Below, piece by piece: positions 53,105 to 64,000 of a stretch of 64,000 nt of DNA (position 1 is the first letter of the stretch; each line of letters starts with the position of its first letter). Source of the DNA: Dipteris shenzhenensis (taxonomy: Eukaryota > Polypodiophyta > Polypodiopsida > Gleicheniales). The stretch lies in assembly GCA_047967505.1 (NCBI GenBank), contig CM106538.1. The stretch is one strand, 5' to 3'. Below the pieces are notes generated by a model. It saw nothing but the letters and a program-made list of their open reading frames with translations, did no database searches and had not been told where the DNA came from. The position numbers and the translations under genes were made by a program.

Positions 53105-54300
53105 AAAATAGATTCAACAATATATGTTGTAGTCATCAATGTAATTTAGATAGTAAACTAAACCATCAATGATGTGGACTTGTACATAACACCGGACATC
53201 TATATGAATCAATTTAAGAGTCTCTCTTGCCCTCGAGGTGCTCCTTCCAAAGCTGGCTCTTGATTGTTTACTGAAGTAACTGCCAACATGCTTCACATAT
53301 TCTAATTTCTTAATTTTATAAAATTTTTGAAGTTGACATTTCCATATCTTTTGTGCCATATTGCAAATAGTGGCATTAGTTGCTGTTCAGCTGACATGGC
53401 ATGCAAGTCTAATTTTGAAGGTGGCATTTTGAATAGGTGTTCTTCTTTCACTATTCTTCCAAATAGCTAATTTCATATGGCTTTGTACATTCATCTCCAT
53501 CAAAGATGCCTCTGTAGTTATGTTTTGTTAAATAGAGAAAAGATTCTTGTTGAATTTAGGAACAATAATCATTGATATTTTTTCTTTCCAATAAAAGTAT
53601 TCATAGGGAATATGCCTTTCCCTTGAATAGGATTTGGTGTTTTATTTGCAATGTAGATAATATTTTTGGATCCTTCTAATCGTTTAATTTTTGTAAACCA
53701 ATCTTGATGTCTTATCATATGAGATGACATACCAATATCAATGTATCATGGATGGAGATCTTCGTGGTCAACATGATAATTGCATTTGGATTTGGAATAA
53801 CATGAGTCTTCTATATACCCTTAATCACAAGACACATTGTGTCAGGTTCATGGCATAATGACTACGACTTTAATGTCCACCATGATATGATTTACTCCTC
53901 CATGGAGGTTTCCTCTTGCTAGATTGACCTCCTTGTTCATATTGCTCCTTGTGGAAACCTCTTTCATAATGTCTGAACTATGATACTAGTTGCACTATAT
54001 GTTTGACATCTTGCTGGATGAATTTGCTTTTCCTTGAAATTCTTCTCTATGTGATTGATTTCTTGGATTTTGAAGCTGATGATTGCCAAAATTATGTTGT
54101 TGAAATGATCCACCTCTACCTCTACCTCTACCTCTATCTTGTTGAGGTCGATCCTAATTTTGATGCTCTGTTGACATTGATGTGTTCACTTCTTTGAAAT
54201 GATCTACCTCTATCTCTACCTATACCTCTATCTGTACCTCTACCTCTATCTCTACCTTTGTCTGAGGTTGCAAATGCTTGCTCATTGGATTGACCTTTGT
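53105..54300 (-). pseudogene. Copia remnant: gag zinc-knuckle region and integrase start
   Basis: On the minus strand near 54,280-53,940 an Arg/Gly-like tract (built from 'ctacctctacctctac' repeats on the + strand) leads to a degraded CCHC knuckle ('CNY' ... 'FGHYERGF') at about 53,950-53,995. The frame 53,359-53,114 holds 'KQSRASFGRSTSRARETLKL', 'IHIDVRCYVQ' and 'GLVYYLNYIDDYNIYC', matching the integrase zinc finger end and core (HSDICGP and FLTFIDDYSR in intact elements). The family looks the same as the gag at 15.1-16 kb. Confidence 0.65.
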
Positions 54301-55600
54301 ACCTACAAAGGCTTAGATATCATGTTAATTTTTTGAGCTTGAGAGTGAGCACAATGGATGCTATGAGAGATAGAAAAAACTACAAGCTAAATGTCGCCTT
54401 GCATGAGAGATAAGACCACTAGATAAGATGAGACTTGTGTACCCAAAAGGCTGAAAACTATAGCATTTCATTCCATACAAAAGACTCTCTTGTGTCCCTT
54501 CAAATAGGACCAAGAGCTCCACCCATTTGGGTCATACACCACACTAGTGTACATCCACGTCCCAACACTTGTTAGTACCCTTCATCACATAGGATGTTGT
54601 CATGCTCCATGTCAAACCATTTATAAGATCCATTTTTGATTCATGTACCTCCTCATGAATTCTTCACCACATAGTACATTGGCATGCTCCATGTGACACC
54701 ATTTATGAGACCTACGTGCGATTCATGTGTACACTCACCTTTTGCATCTAGGGAGTGTTCTACAAACCATGATTCTTTTAACATTAATAAACACCATTTG
54801 GGGAGGTAATGGATTACTAGAGTTTCATAATCGTAAAAGAAGGTGGTGTCCTTACACAACACCAAGTAAAGTGAAGGAAGAAATAGAATTGGTTAAATAA
54901 TTTTTGTAAAGTATAAAACTATGCACATGCATTTTTCGAGGCGCAATTCACTAAAAAAACTTTGCACTTTCCTCTTTTCAAAAGGAATTAAGAATGAGTC
55001 AAAGATCGTTAAAGTGGGAGGAGCCAAGATACGAAGACAAAGAGAGAAAGAGATATGGAGAGAAGAGAAGGGGGGAGAGTGTTTGTCAACTTGATTGCAT
55101 CATGCTCAAACACATTATGAAAAGGAAGCTATTTTTTCACGAACCATTTGCATGTACTTTCTTGGACAATGAAGTAGTTACAGCTGGTTGCCCCTACCTA
55201 GTTTTGTTCAAGTTGTAGCTTACACTTGCAAGGCAATGGTTGTTTGCGAGGCTTAGAGCTTGAATAGTGTATTGCAGTCATCATAGTACACAAGGTAAAA
55301 GAAACGAGATGAAACATGATCAAGTAGCCACAGGGTAAGGACATGTGGATGTGGAAAGAACATATCTTAATCTTACAACAACTAAAAATACAACCTCAAT
55401 GCGACACATAACATTTGTACATAGTTTTTTATTGATCAAAATATTTACAATCCAAGAAGCCTGATTGGCGTCAAAGCTGTACAGTGCACTCGGAAGGGAA
55501 AGGATTTGTACGAAAACAAGAACACAAGCGCTAGGAAGCACTCATGGGAGCAACCATAGTAAAAGAAAGTGGATGTGAACCGATGAAGCATCCATAGGGC
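54300..55600. other. Intergenic with an 80-bp direct repeat
   Basis: 'tgctccatgt' and 'accatttat.aga' with 'gattcatgt' recur at 54,581-54,650 and 54,661-54,732. No gene is supported; 54,994-55,218 is a basic Arg/Glu-rich frame without a domain. Confidence 0.45.
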
Positions 55601-55625
55601 TCTGTACATGAAGAGATTTTCCGAA

Positions 55626-58473
55626 CTAGGTGGTCTTTGCAAATGAGGTCACAAATCTAGAACTATCGATAGTCAATTCTCCGATGGGCCCCCTCTTCTC
55701 GAGCAACATGGAACGTGTTGCGATGATGCTTCGGTTGTGGAATTCTAGGAATGGACAATGAAGCTCCAAAACCTCATCCACATGAGGACCATGAACTTGT
55801 ATGGCAACTTGGTTGGCATCACGCAAGACCACATATCCCTTGAGGGAAGGAAGCTGTGAAACACTTTGGATACTGTCGCAACTATAACAATATGGCCACA
55901 AAGGATCACGGCTACGGGCACCACCGTAGGCCTCGCAATGGTGCTTGACTAGAGGATACCATGCACCTACAAAGAAAGACGAGAGGATTATTGTTTTTTT
56001 TTGTCACTGAAGCAATTGGATGTGTCGTCAGGTTGGTATGTTATATACCTTTTTACATTATCCTAATTGAGAGACCTAGCGTATAAATGCGTCGTGCAAT
56101 GAAGCTTGAAGACTCCCTTTGGGCACTGCTCCCAAGATAGTGAAATCAAATACACCCAATGCATGCCTTGCATCAAGGCATGTATATAAGAAATATTATT
56201 GGTGACGTACATCATGATGCCCTCTCAACAAACTCGTCCACCAATCGTGCAAGTGTTTGACTTCTGTCCCCGCCACGAAAGAGAACTATTGCATGGGGAG
56301 CTAATCAATGAAAGAAAAACAATAAAAAAACTTTGGGTTGGAGTAACAGTGCTTTGTGTTGGAGTAACAGTGCTTTGTGCAAGTAGTTATTACCGTAGCT
56401 CAGTCTTCAAGATTTGGTCCATTGGTAACAATAATTTGATTAGTAGGTGGTCCATCTAGATCAACTTTGACAATTACAAAGGCCAGTGTGTTGATGACTG
56501 ATGTGAACGATGCTTTTAGGTTTTCCATTTGATTTGCTGCCCATGGTGCATAACATCAACGTCGTATAACCGTATCCGAAACAAAGGAAATAGCACCATC
56601 AAATGGCTCACCCTTCAAAAGTGTGGTGGTTGCATCAACACGTAAAGAAAAAGAGGAAGTTCCTCCCTCACCAGACCCACGCTTGCTAATGGTTGGGCCT
56701 TCGATTCTATAGAACTCATCAACCTCAAAAATCTCGTTGACATATGCTTGAGGGACATGCAATGTAATTGTCTCTGAGCATGCATAATCAGTCAAGTCAA
56801 TGTGCATGTACACAGGGTATGAGACATCTTTTACTTTGAAGGTGCCATACTTGGCCAATACTTTCCCTTCAAAAGCAAAATAATGTGGAACAAACTCAGA
56901 TATAGCTCCTATTGATAGGACTGGCAGAGCATTTGGGTTTACAGGACTGCTGTTTGCAGCAACATTTATCCCACTAGGCCACTTCCATCATTCTCAACAA
57001 AGATATCTTCCATTGGGTTTGCAGGGTTCACATTGTTGTTGCAAGGACTTTTCCCATGTTGTGCACCACATTTGAACTAGTTGGAAAATGTCAATAGTAT
57101 TTATGTGAGAAATATTTAAGTGTACTTCCTAAGTCTATTGTTTCAAAATCTGATTTTGAAATTACTATTTCTACAAGTCATATTCCATCTTCACTAATGC
57201 TTACCTTTACAAATGTTAATAAATTCTAATGGTAAACAATGTATGGCTTTGCAAGTATTAAAACTAGGATTCTCTGGAAAAAAAATAAAATATTAAAACT
57301 AGGATGTTTTTTGCATATTGATTACGAATGCTCTTATTTTTTGGAAGCTTTAATACAAAAAGGAAGTAAATAAATGTGTTATGGTGTCAAAAGAAAAGTG
57401 AGAAAACCAATCTCCTTTAAAAATCATAATGTATTTAAAGCAAAAATAACATTGGTTTGAAAGAGTCACAATCAAAACCTTTTCTAATTTGTAACTACAA
57501 ATGAACTCTTTTCTCCAATGTTGTCCTAAAAAATATGAAATGAACATGGCATTTGAGTTCAAGCAAGAATTAAGAAATGAAAAAAATTTAGATAACTTCA
57601 TTATGATGTTTTTTATTCCAAATAACAAACACATAAAATGAAAGGGGCATACTTTTTAGGAATTAGAGCATTGGTAAAAAGACATTACTATATCTTCCAT
57701 TCTAACTAACATACACGTAAAAAAAGAAGGGCATAAACTTTTTAAATTAAAACATTGGAACAGAGGCTCTACTTTATTTTAAAACAATAAAATAAAATAA
57801 AAATGTCTAAACATAAGAAGTACTTGGGATCAAATGTACACATGTAACAAGAATTATATGATCGATTTTCGAGATGTAACGATCAGATGTAGATATTTCG
57901 ATCAAATGTTTTCGAGACTTTCGTTTGTATTAATATATCTAAGGAGAAGCCAATCCATGACATATTAATCAAGAACGTTTGATATGAACAAAATAAAGAA
58001 TACAAGTTTACTGAAAGAAACGGCCTTTTCCAAAAGGTAAACACAAGTTTGGTAATAAAATATACCGTCCGTTGCATGCAAACGCTTTGGAATTTCTTGT
58101 GTAGCACAAACACTTTTGGCAATATCTGAACATACATCTTCAGCTTCGTGTTTACCTTTCAAATCATCCTCTGGCCCACGTAAACATTCATCAATTCCAT
58201 GTTTCTCCATGTTACATTCATCAACTTCCTCTGTAAGAAGTAGGAAATTTGTTATTCGTACAAAAACTTGTGATTAACATTTCATACTGAAATCCATGAT
58301 TCTTAGCTGGATACCTCGCATAATTGAATGCTTTCAAACACGTCTTCTTAGATTCTGCCATATCCATCAGACCTTCAAATACACAATCAAATACAAGATT
58401 CTCAAATCGGGTGTAAAAAACTAAAAGTCTCGATGCTGAAGACATACCCATAGGAAAACGGAAAGCCTCACTC
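55626..58473 (-). pseudogene. RPA70-like multi-exon locus (single-strand DNA-binding type)
   Basis: Plausible exons on the minus strand are 58,473-58,315 ('SEAFRFPMGMSSASRLLVFY', donor GAG|GTATCC), 58,230-58,066 ('EEVDECNMEKHGIDECLRGP', acceptor TTACAG|AGG, donor ACG|GTATAT), 57,076-56,556 and 55,966-55,626. The third holds an OB-fold-like domain: 'LPVLSIGAISEFVPHYFAFE', GKVLAKYGTFKVK, 'VYMHIDLTDYACSETITLHV' and 'VNEIFEVDEFYRIEGPTISK'. The last holds a ribbon ('WYPLVKHHCEAYGG', 'PLWPYCYSC') and a second beta-rich domain. This order resembles the DBD-A/B and zinc-binding DBD-C of replication protein A large subunit, but length and motifs are only partly matched. A frameshift near 56,990 (VENDGSGLVG to INVAANSSPV) suggests a pseudogene. 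A related fragment lies at 12.3-12.6 kb. Confidence 0.4.
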
Positions 58474-58879
58474 TGCTGAAGGCATAGGCACAAGAGATAC
58501 GAGAATTTCAAAGTATTCGCGATCATCATAATGAAATTTTTCGATGCCAATGTTGTAAACAATCTAAAAGTAATACAAAGAACAGAAAGCTGCATGTAGA
58601 AAAGAAAGACAAGAAAACAAGAAAGACTGAAGTACGAGTTGTGGACCGTGGCGTCAGACTTATAGATTCATAGGTCATTCTACTACGGGGAGAATCCACT
58701 GAATTGCGGACAGAAAATTACAGTCGACGAACAGAAAGAATAGTGTCTCCACTACAGAGTACGGGATACATAAGAAGATGCAGAGTTCCACCACTAGAGG
58801 TTCAATGATTCCATCGAGCACATACGCAGATTAGAGAGAGCTCTAAGAAGAAAAAAGAAGTACCGTGAGAGCAGAGACC

Positions 58880-59370
58880 TCATTCAAATTCACTGCTACT
58901 AGTGTCCATAGACTCTCTTGAGCCTACTAATCCATCATCAGAAATCTCTTGCTCCGCTCTTGACATATTGATTAGCACCTCCTCACAAAAGAAATGCCCC
59001 TCTAAGAAGTATACATAAAAAAGAACGATCGAAATATCTGATGCACGAATGATGCAAACACTCCTCTTTTTATATCTTACCCCATGAGTCCCATTTTGGC
59101 AATCCAATTGCCATATGGGTTTCTTCCCATTTCTCGCACCCATGACAACCCATACCTTTCCTTGCTGAAGGTCAAGGACTTGGTCTTCCTTGGCCCATGC
59201 TTTGCCCTCATAACCGCATCCTCCTTGGCCCATGATTTGCCCTCATAACCGCATCCTTTCTGGAGAAGTATAGGTCTCCAATTCAGCAACACTCGATCCT
59301 TTGGATCCGACTGCCTTGATCCAAGGGCTCCAACTGGACTCACAAGAAGAGGCAGTTGCAGAGTCCACAT
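58880..59370 (-). pseudogene. Small two-exon gene broken by a 35-bp tandem duplication
   Basis: The exon 59,370-59,081 begins 'MWTLQLPLLVSPVGALGSRQ', continues 'LLNWRPILLQKGCGYEGK', and after the duplicated block reads 'KEDQVLDLQQGKVWVVMGAR' and 'PIWQLDCQNGTHG' to a donor GGG|GTAAGA at 59,080. The second exon, about 59,001-58,880, follows a TTAGAG acceptor and reads 'GHFFCEEVLINMSRAEQEIS', 'DDGLVGSRESMDTSSSEFE', then TGA. The block 'ggcccatg.tttgccctcat' is repeated with a 35-bp period (59,192 and 59,227), which shifts the frame. Without the second copy the exon would read through. I do not recognise the family. A longer start at 59,491 lies in a different frame. Confidence 0.4.
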
Positions 59371-59804
59371 GACATGTGGCTAGATTGTGAGGTGGTAGAG
59401 CGGAACACAGGAAGAAGCACAACGCGAACACGTGGCAGTGACTGTCCCACAGATAGAGCAACGAGGAAGATTGAGGTGGATTGAGAGCCATTGGATCAAT
59501 ATGTAAATCTTATGATCTAAAAAAGGCACTAAGAAGAATTCTCGTGCCAAAGTGCAGATTGAAGACTGTAGTTGAAGTGTGTATTATAAGGGGAGGGGAA
59601 CATTAGCCATCAGCAATACAGACATTACGAGCCCTCAGTCAATGCCAACCACAATAAATACACTCAACCAGTTTGTGGCACCGTGCACACGAAGATCTTA
59701 CACCGTGTTGTGCCATGTGTCGTGCACGGCTTTGCGTGCCAACTTGCCACCCTGCCACACTCCTTTAAACAGTGTGGTGAACCAAGCTGCTAACACGCTA
59801 ACAT

Positions 59805-59921
<117 letters not shown>

Positions 59922-60173
59922 TTATATATACATTATTTAATATATATTATAGCTTGTTTGCACGCATAGGATGTGCAATGGTACTGGGTTTGTTTGTAGT
60001 TGTACGTGATGGTCCGAAGACCTACTTGCCAACAAACCCAATAGTAACATCTTTGGACCAAAGTCTAGAAAGCTACTACTCCAAAGCAAATAGAACAAAG
60101 CCTTGCTACTTCTGCTACTATGCACACTAGTCTGGCATGTAATACAGCCCAGAACGGCATGGAATCCAAACTC

Positions 60174-60176
<3 letters not shown>

Positions 60177-60243
<67 letters not shown>
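60177..60243. repeat. (GA)n microsatellite
   Basis: About 33 uninterrupted AG units. Confidence 0.97.
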
Positions 60244-60245
<2 letters not shown>

Positions 60246-60359
60246 TTGAGAGCTATGGCTCTGCCTGTGGCGCCTGCCCTTCCATGTACCTCACCCTTAA
60301 AACTAAGCTTTTTGCACTCCAGGAAAATCTTTCTCCACCTTAATCTTCTACAGATATGA

Positions 60360-60710
60360 TGACATCTTCAAGACACACATATTTGGGTACCCATCAATTG
60401 TTGTGGAGTAGCGAGATTGACTAGGCAAGTTCCTTCTGGCAATGCGGGTTGAGAAACTACTTGGGAATAATTTCTTTGGCTATTAACATGAGGAGGTGCA
60501 CTAGACATCCTGCATCACCCATTGCTTTTGGAAGCTCTCGAGTGCACCATTCGTGTTATTGAATCCATATCTTCGACACCTGGCTTCATTGCAATCACTT
60601 CCCTTATCCCCTCTCCATCGCCTTTGTATCTCCGTACCACATTGGAGGCTCAATTGATAAAATCATTGTAAGCATCATTCTGCCATGTGTATGTTGTAGA
60701 CATAATATGT
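60360..60710 (-). pseudogene. Unidentified coding remnant
   Basis: One minus frame stays nearly open: 'ASNVVRRYKGDGEGIREVIA', 'MKPGVEDMDSITRMVHSRAS', then a stop, 'CRMSSAPPHVNSQRNYSQVV' and 'SQPALPEGTCLVNLATPQQL'. The composition looks like protein rather than chance. Three stops interrupt it. No family is recognised; it may be part of an unclassified transposon. Confidence 0.3.
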
Positions 60711-60884
60711 CCCCCTAGCAAGCAAAAAGTGTGGAACAAGCAAGACAACAAAGACCATAAAAGGTAGCAACAACAATGACCTACCAAGATAGACTATATC
60801 AACAACCACAGTAGCAAAGGAATAATGCATAAACAGTAGGACCATGCACATCCCCCACAAAAAAGTACTAGCAATAAGCATAGT

Positions 60885-61196
60885 CAATTGGCACAGAGCA
60901 TCAGCAGAGGCGGCACCACCAAGCTACAGACTACAACTCAACCAATGACAATGGTGGTGACCAGGGTAAAAGATGGGACTAATGGAAATCACAAAATGAT
61001 ACACAATGACTGTAGCACGGCATATGCACAACCGAAACACCAAGGAGGATAGACTGTTTGGTACCAACAGGTAGGTTGATAGGGAGAATTATACTATTGT
61101 ATATATAATAATATATATATGCAAAAATTTATACAAACATACATACATACATATATAAAGATATAAATATGTATATACAAACCTCTATATGTACAC

Positions 61197-61255
<59 letters not shown>

Positions 61256-61859
61256 TGATAGGAATAGCTGGGGAGTAGCTAGAATATCTATTCTCAAGGG
61301 GCACCGTACATGCATTGATGCAAGTGTAGGGGAGGTGTAGGTCTCATCGGCATTAAGTGGCAAGTAAAAAGCTTCATTATAATGAATCATAAGATTGTCT
61401 AGAACTCCAGATATGAATCTAATGGATATAATCAAATTTCAAAAAGGGGACAGAGTGCGAGAAGTAATCAATTGGCGTAGAGCATCAGCAAAGGCAACAC
61501 CAAGCTTCGGACTACAACTCAACCAATGACAATGGTGGGGACTAGGGTAGAGATGGGACTACATGAAATTGCAAAATGACATGTAATGACTGCAGCATGA
61601 CATATGCACAATCGAGACACAAAGGAGAATAGATCGTCTAGTACCAACAAGCAAGTTGAGAGGGAGAATTATATTATCGTATATATAATATTATATATAT
61701 ATATGTAGAAATTTATCTAAACATACATACATATATAAAGATATAAATATGGATATACATACCTCTATATGTACACACATATACCTCTCTCTCTCTCTCT
61801 ATCTATCTATGTATCTGTGTATCTATCTATCTATCTTACATACATACATACATGCATGC

Positions 61860-61901
<42 letters not shown>

Positions 61902-62140
61902 CTGTGCTGGGAAGAGTTGTGGGGAGTAGCTAGAATATTGATTCTCAAGGGGCAAAGAAAAAGATTCACTGGCACAATACATGCACTGATGCAAGTGTAG
62001 GGGGGGTGTAGGTCTCATGGGCATTAAGTGGTAAGTAAGAAGCTTCATTATAATGAATCATAAAATTGTCTGGAACTTCAGATATGAATCTAATGGATAT
62101 AATCAAATTTCAAAAAGGGGGCAGAGTGCTAGAAGTAATT
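60885..62140. repeat. Tandem duplication of a 0.58-0.67 kb segment
   Basis: Copy 1 (60,885-61,468) and copy 2 (61,469-62,140) share 'caattggc..agagcatcagc', 'ctacaactcaaccaatgaca', 'gtaccaacaag', 'agggagaattata', 'tggggagtagctagaatat', 'gcaagtgtaggg', 'gcttcattataatgaatcat' and 'tggatataatcaaatttcaa' in the same order. They differ mainly in their internal microsatellites: (CT)n(TA)n at 61,197-61,252 in copy 1, and CT, TATC and (GT)n (61,864-61,900) in copy 2. No gene is supported. Confidence 0.9.
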
Positions 62141-62556
62141 AAGAATCCAAGAAGCAAAAACTATATCTACTTCTCTATAATGGCCTACAAATCGGTTTAA
62201 ATATATTAGTCTATAAATATTAACTTTTAGAAAGAGGATAGGTTTTTATCCAGCTCTTCAATAATCATAGTTGCATAAGGACAATACTCCAAGTTCCCTT
62301 GAGCACGTCAATAAGGGTATATTTTTCATCATGTGATTATGAGCCTTGATCATGTAGTGTTTGATATTACAAAAGGCTTCCAAGGGAAGGCATATTAAAG
62401 ACTTCAAGAACTATATTAAAAGAATGCTAAAGTTAGACTATAATAAGCCATTAGTCTTTGTCCCCTTCTTCATGTATCATTTGTCGTTGATGTAGATTCC
62501 TATTGAAATTTACCATCTTAAGCCCCTTTTCATTTAAATAGTAATTATAGGAAATA

Positions 62557-62557
<1 letters not shown>

Positions 62558-62639
<82 letters not shown>
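62558..62639. repeat. (TC)n(AC)n compound microsatellite
   Basis: TC units with one TG interruption run into about 20 AC units. It abuts repeat module copy 3. Confidence 0.97.
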
Positions 62640-62641
<2 letters not shown>

Positions 62642-62990
62642 GTGTGTGGAAGACAAGACAACAACCCCTTTTGCATAGTGAAAAGAGAACAATATAGAAT
62701 TAAGGAAGAGTTTGAGTATGTAGGTAAAGCACCTATGAAATTGCATAAAAAGTATATAAGAGCTTTAATAAGAAATGACAATAATGTTTTTGCAAAAAAC
62801 ATTGGAGCTTGTTGAAGTCTTGATAAGCATCTCTTTTATTGAAGAGGAGGGCCTGCATACTTGCCACCATTCAACAAGAAAACATGGTAAGAACCAGCTT
62901 AACTTTAATTGGGAAGACAGGTGTTGTAAACACCCCTCCCTTGTTATTAGGGCCACAATAAAATAGTGGCTTAAACACAGACTTAAACAG
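62640..62990 (+). repeat. Dispersed repeat module, copy 3
   Basis: It carries 'tgtgtgtggaagacaagaca', 'gcatagtgaaaagagaacaa', 'tcttttattgaagaggaggg', 'acttgccaccattcaacaag', 'ttaactttaattgggaagac', 'cacccctccc' and 'ccacaataaaa'. Copies 1 and 2 show the same series. Confidence 0.85.
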
Positions 62991-62999
62991 CTCGATGTG

Positions 63000-63335
63000 G
63001 ACTTTAAAGGTGTAAAAAAAGGGGCCTAGAGAGAATTTGGAAAAAAGGAAAAAAGATTTAAAAAGTTAGTTTTAAAAAATTAATAAAAATAATTGGGAGG
63101 AAATCAAGTGAAATTAGGGAAAATTATGGGGAAGGAAGAGGAAAAAAAAGGGAAGAAAATAGGAAAAATTTGGTTAAAGATGTAGGGAAGGGGGGAAATC
63201 AGGAATTGAAATTGAAAAAAAAATTAGGGGGAATAAGGAAAAATTAGGGATTGTTTGTGAGATAGAAGGAAAAAGAATTAGAAAAAATAGGAAAAGGAAA
63301 AATTAAGAAATTAAGTGGAAGCAAATGAAAAAGGA
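63000..63335 (+). repeat. Purine tract following module copy 3
   Basis: The + strand is almost entirely A and G with some T ('ggggaaggaagaggaaaaaa', 'gaaaaaattaggggg') and very few C. It has the same position relative to the module as at 37.5 kb and, inverted, at 8.6-9.4 kb. Confidence 0.8.
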
Positions 63336-63340
63336 GAATA

Positions 63341-63363
63341 GTGTGTGTGTGTGTGTGTGTGTG

Positions 63364-63411
<48 letters not shown>

Positions 63412-63540
63412 TGTAAGATGTGTGCAATCCTACGAAAAAACTTTTTTTACACACACACACACACACAAAAGCACGCACGCACACACACACAGATTTGTGT
63501 GAGATGTGTTCAATCCTATAAAAACACTTTTTTTCCACTC
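63341..63540. repeat. (GT)n(GA)n and (AC)n microsatellites with an 85-bp direct repeat
   Basis: GT units (63,341-63,364) then GA units (63,365-63,409), and AC runs at 63,449-63,491. 'agatgtgtgcaatcctacga' and 'agatgtgttcaatcctataa', each followed by a T-run, recur about 80 bp apart. Confidence 0.9.
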
Positions 63541-63788
63541 GAAAGCAATGACAAGGCTTAACATAGATCCAACTTTAAAAATCCCTAGGAAGCATTTAGA
63601 TATTGAGATTTATAACTAAAATCTTGAATTGTTTTCAGTGAATTGAAAGGGAGCCTACAATCCCAAACTTGAGACTCGGCAAAGTGGGTCTCTAACTCGT
63701 CCTAGACGGCTCATGCTACTCATGTATCCAAAAGGAAGATCGGAAGTTAGGCTATGATGACAGAAACTCCAGAATTTTATAATAATCA

Positions 63789-63992
63789 ATGAGCTACGAA
63801 CCAAATCAAAAGGAGTGCACGATGAAGATTGTCGAAACCCTAGGAGTAGACCTTTATGAATGCATGGATGATGGTGTCGTGATGCTCTGCCAAATTGAGC
63901 GAGAGGAAGCCTTGAAGAATGTCTTTGAGATCAGGAGTTGCGAAAATCTAGTTCTAAACTTTCTCTATAGCAAGAAGACGAATGCTCGATAG
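63789..63992 (+). CDS. Small hypothetical frame at the window edge
   Basis: A 67-codon frame starts MSYEPNQKECTMKIVETLG and contains 'YECMDDGVVMLCQIEREEAL'. Composition looks protein-like, and 'gctcgatag|gtaccagc' near its end could be a splice donor, so it may be a 5' exon of a gene outside the window. No domain is recognised. Confidence 0.2.
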   Translation: MSYEPNQKECTMKIVETLGVDLYECMDDGVVMLCQIEREEALKNVFEIRSCENLVLNFLYSKKTNAR

Positions 63993-64000
63993 GTACCAGC

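Overview
The window looks like nuclear DNA of a land plant, most likely a fern. It has two intronless PLS-class pentatricopeptide (PPR) genes, a very dense mix of decayed transposable elements (Copia, Gypsy, L1-like LINE, hAT, Helentron-type Helitrons), long GA/GT/AT microsatellites and strand-asymmetric purine tracts. There are no operons, ribosome binding sites or bacterial features. The fern assignment is inference; land plant is well supported by the PLS-PPR architecture and the plant-type retrotransposons.

Layout. 0-1.3 kb: a satellite-like array of 165-186 bp units. 2-3.2 kb: a decayed two-exon gene (minus) with five in-frame stops, all TAG. 3.7-4.8 kb and 10.5-11.1 kb: Rep N-terminal pieces of Helentron-like elements (minus). 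6-7.2 kb: a hAT (DUF659) transposase pseudogene. 8.5-9.9 kb: a pyrimidine tract joined to a dispersed repeat module that recurs at 37.1 and 62.6 kb. 12.3-12.6 kb: a fragment resembling the replication protein A zinc-ribbon/OB domain. 12.9-14.4 kb: an LTR with its primer-binding site. 15.1-16 kb: a Copia gag (minus). 16.1-18.3 kb: Helentron A (PIF1 helicase plus endonuclease), with a 2.16-kb non-autonomous LTR element (18,308-20,471) inserted just before its 3' hairpin. 20.5-25.05 kb: an L1-like LINE (minus). 25.05-26.87 kb: Helentron B. 27.5 kb: a Gypsy integrase tail. 28.7-31.1 kb: PPR gene 1 (minus). 31.4-33.7 kb: Helentron C, in which Rep runs straight into the endonuclease and the helicase is missing. 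33.7-37.1 kb: non-coding repeats with a perfect hairpin. 38-38.7 kb: an LTR-like segment. 39.3-43.1 kb: a 5'-truncated Copia. 45.6-47 kb: a protein kinase pseudogene. 49.1-52.3 kb: PPR gene 2. 52.7-54.3 kb: Gypsy gag and Copia remnants. 55.6-58.5 kb: an RPA70-like multi-exon locus (minus). 58.9-59.4 kb: a small two-exon gene broken by a 35-bp duplication. 59.8-63.5 kb: microsatellites and a tandem duplication of about 0.6 kb.

Only the two PPR genes look like intact host genes, and PPR gene 1 has a frameshifted N-terminus and a TAG inside its E+ region. They are dispersed duplicates differing by two 101-residue repeat modules. Across the window, decayed frames are broken mostly by TAG. At least two of these stops sit where a sister copy here encodes glutamine, which fits C-to-T decay of CAG (CHG) sites. 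The most unusual items are the helicase-less Rep-endonuclease Helentron, the three-copy purine-tract repeat and the PPR paralogue pair.
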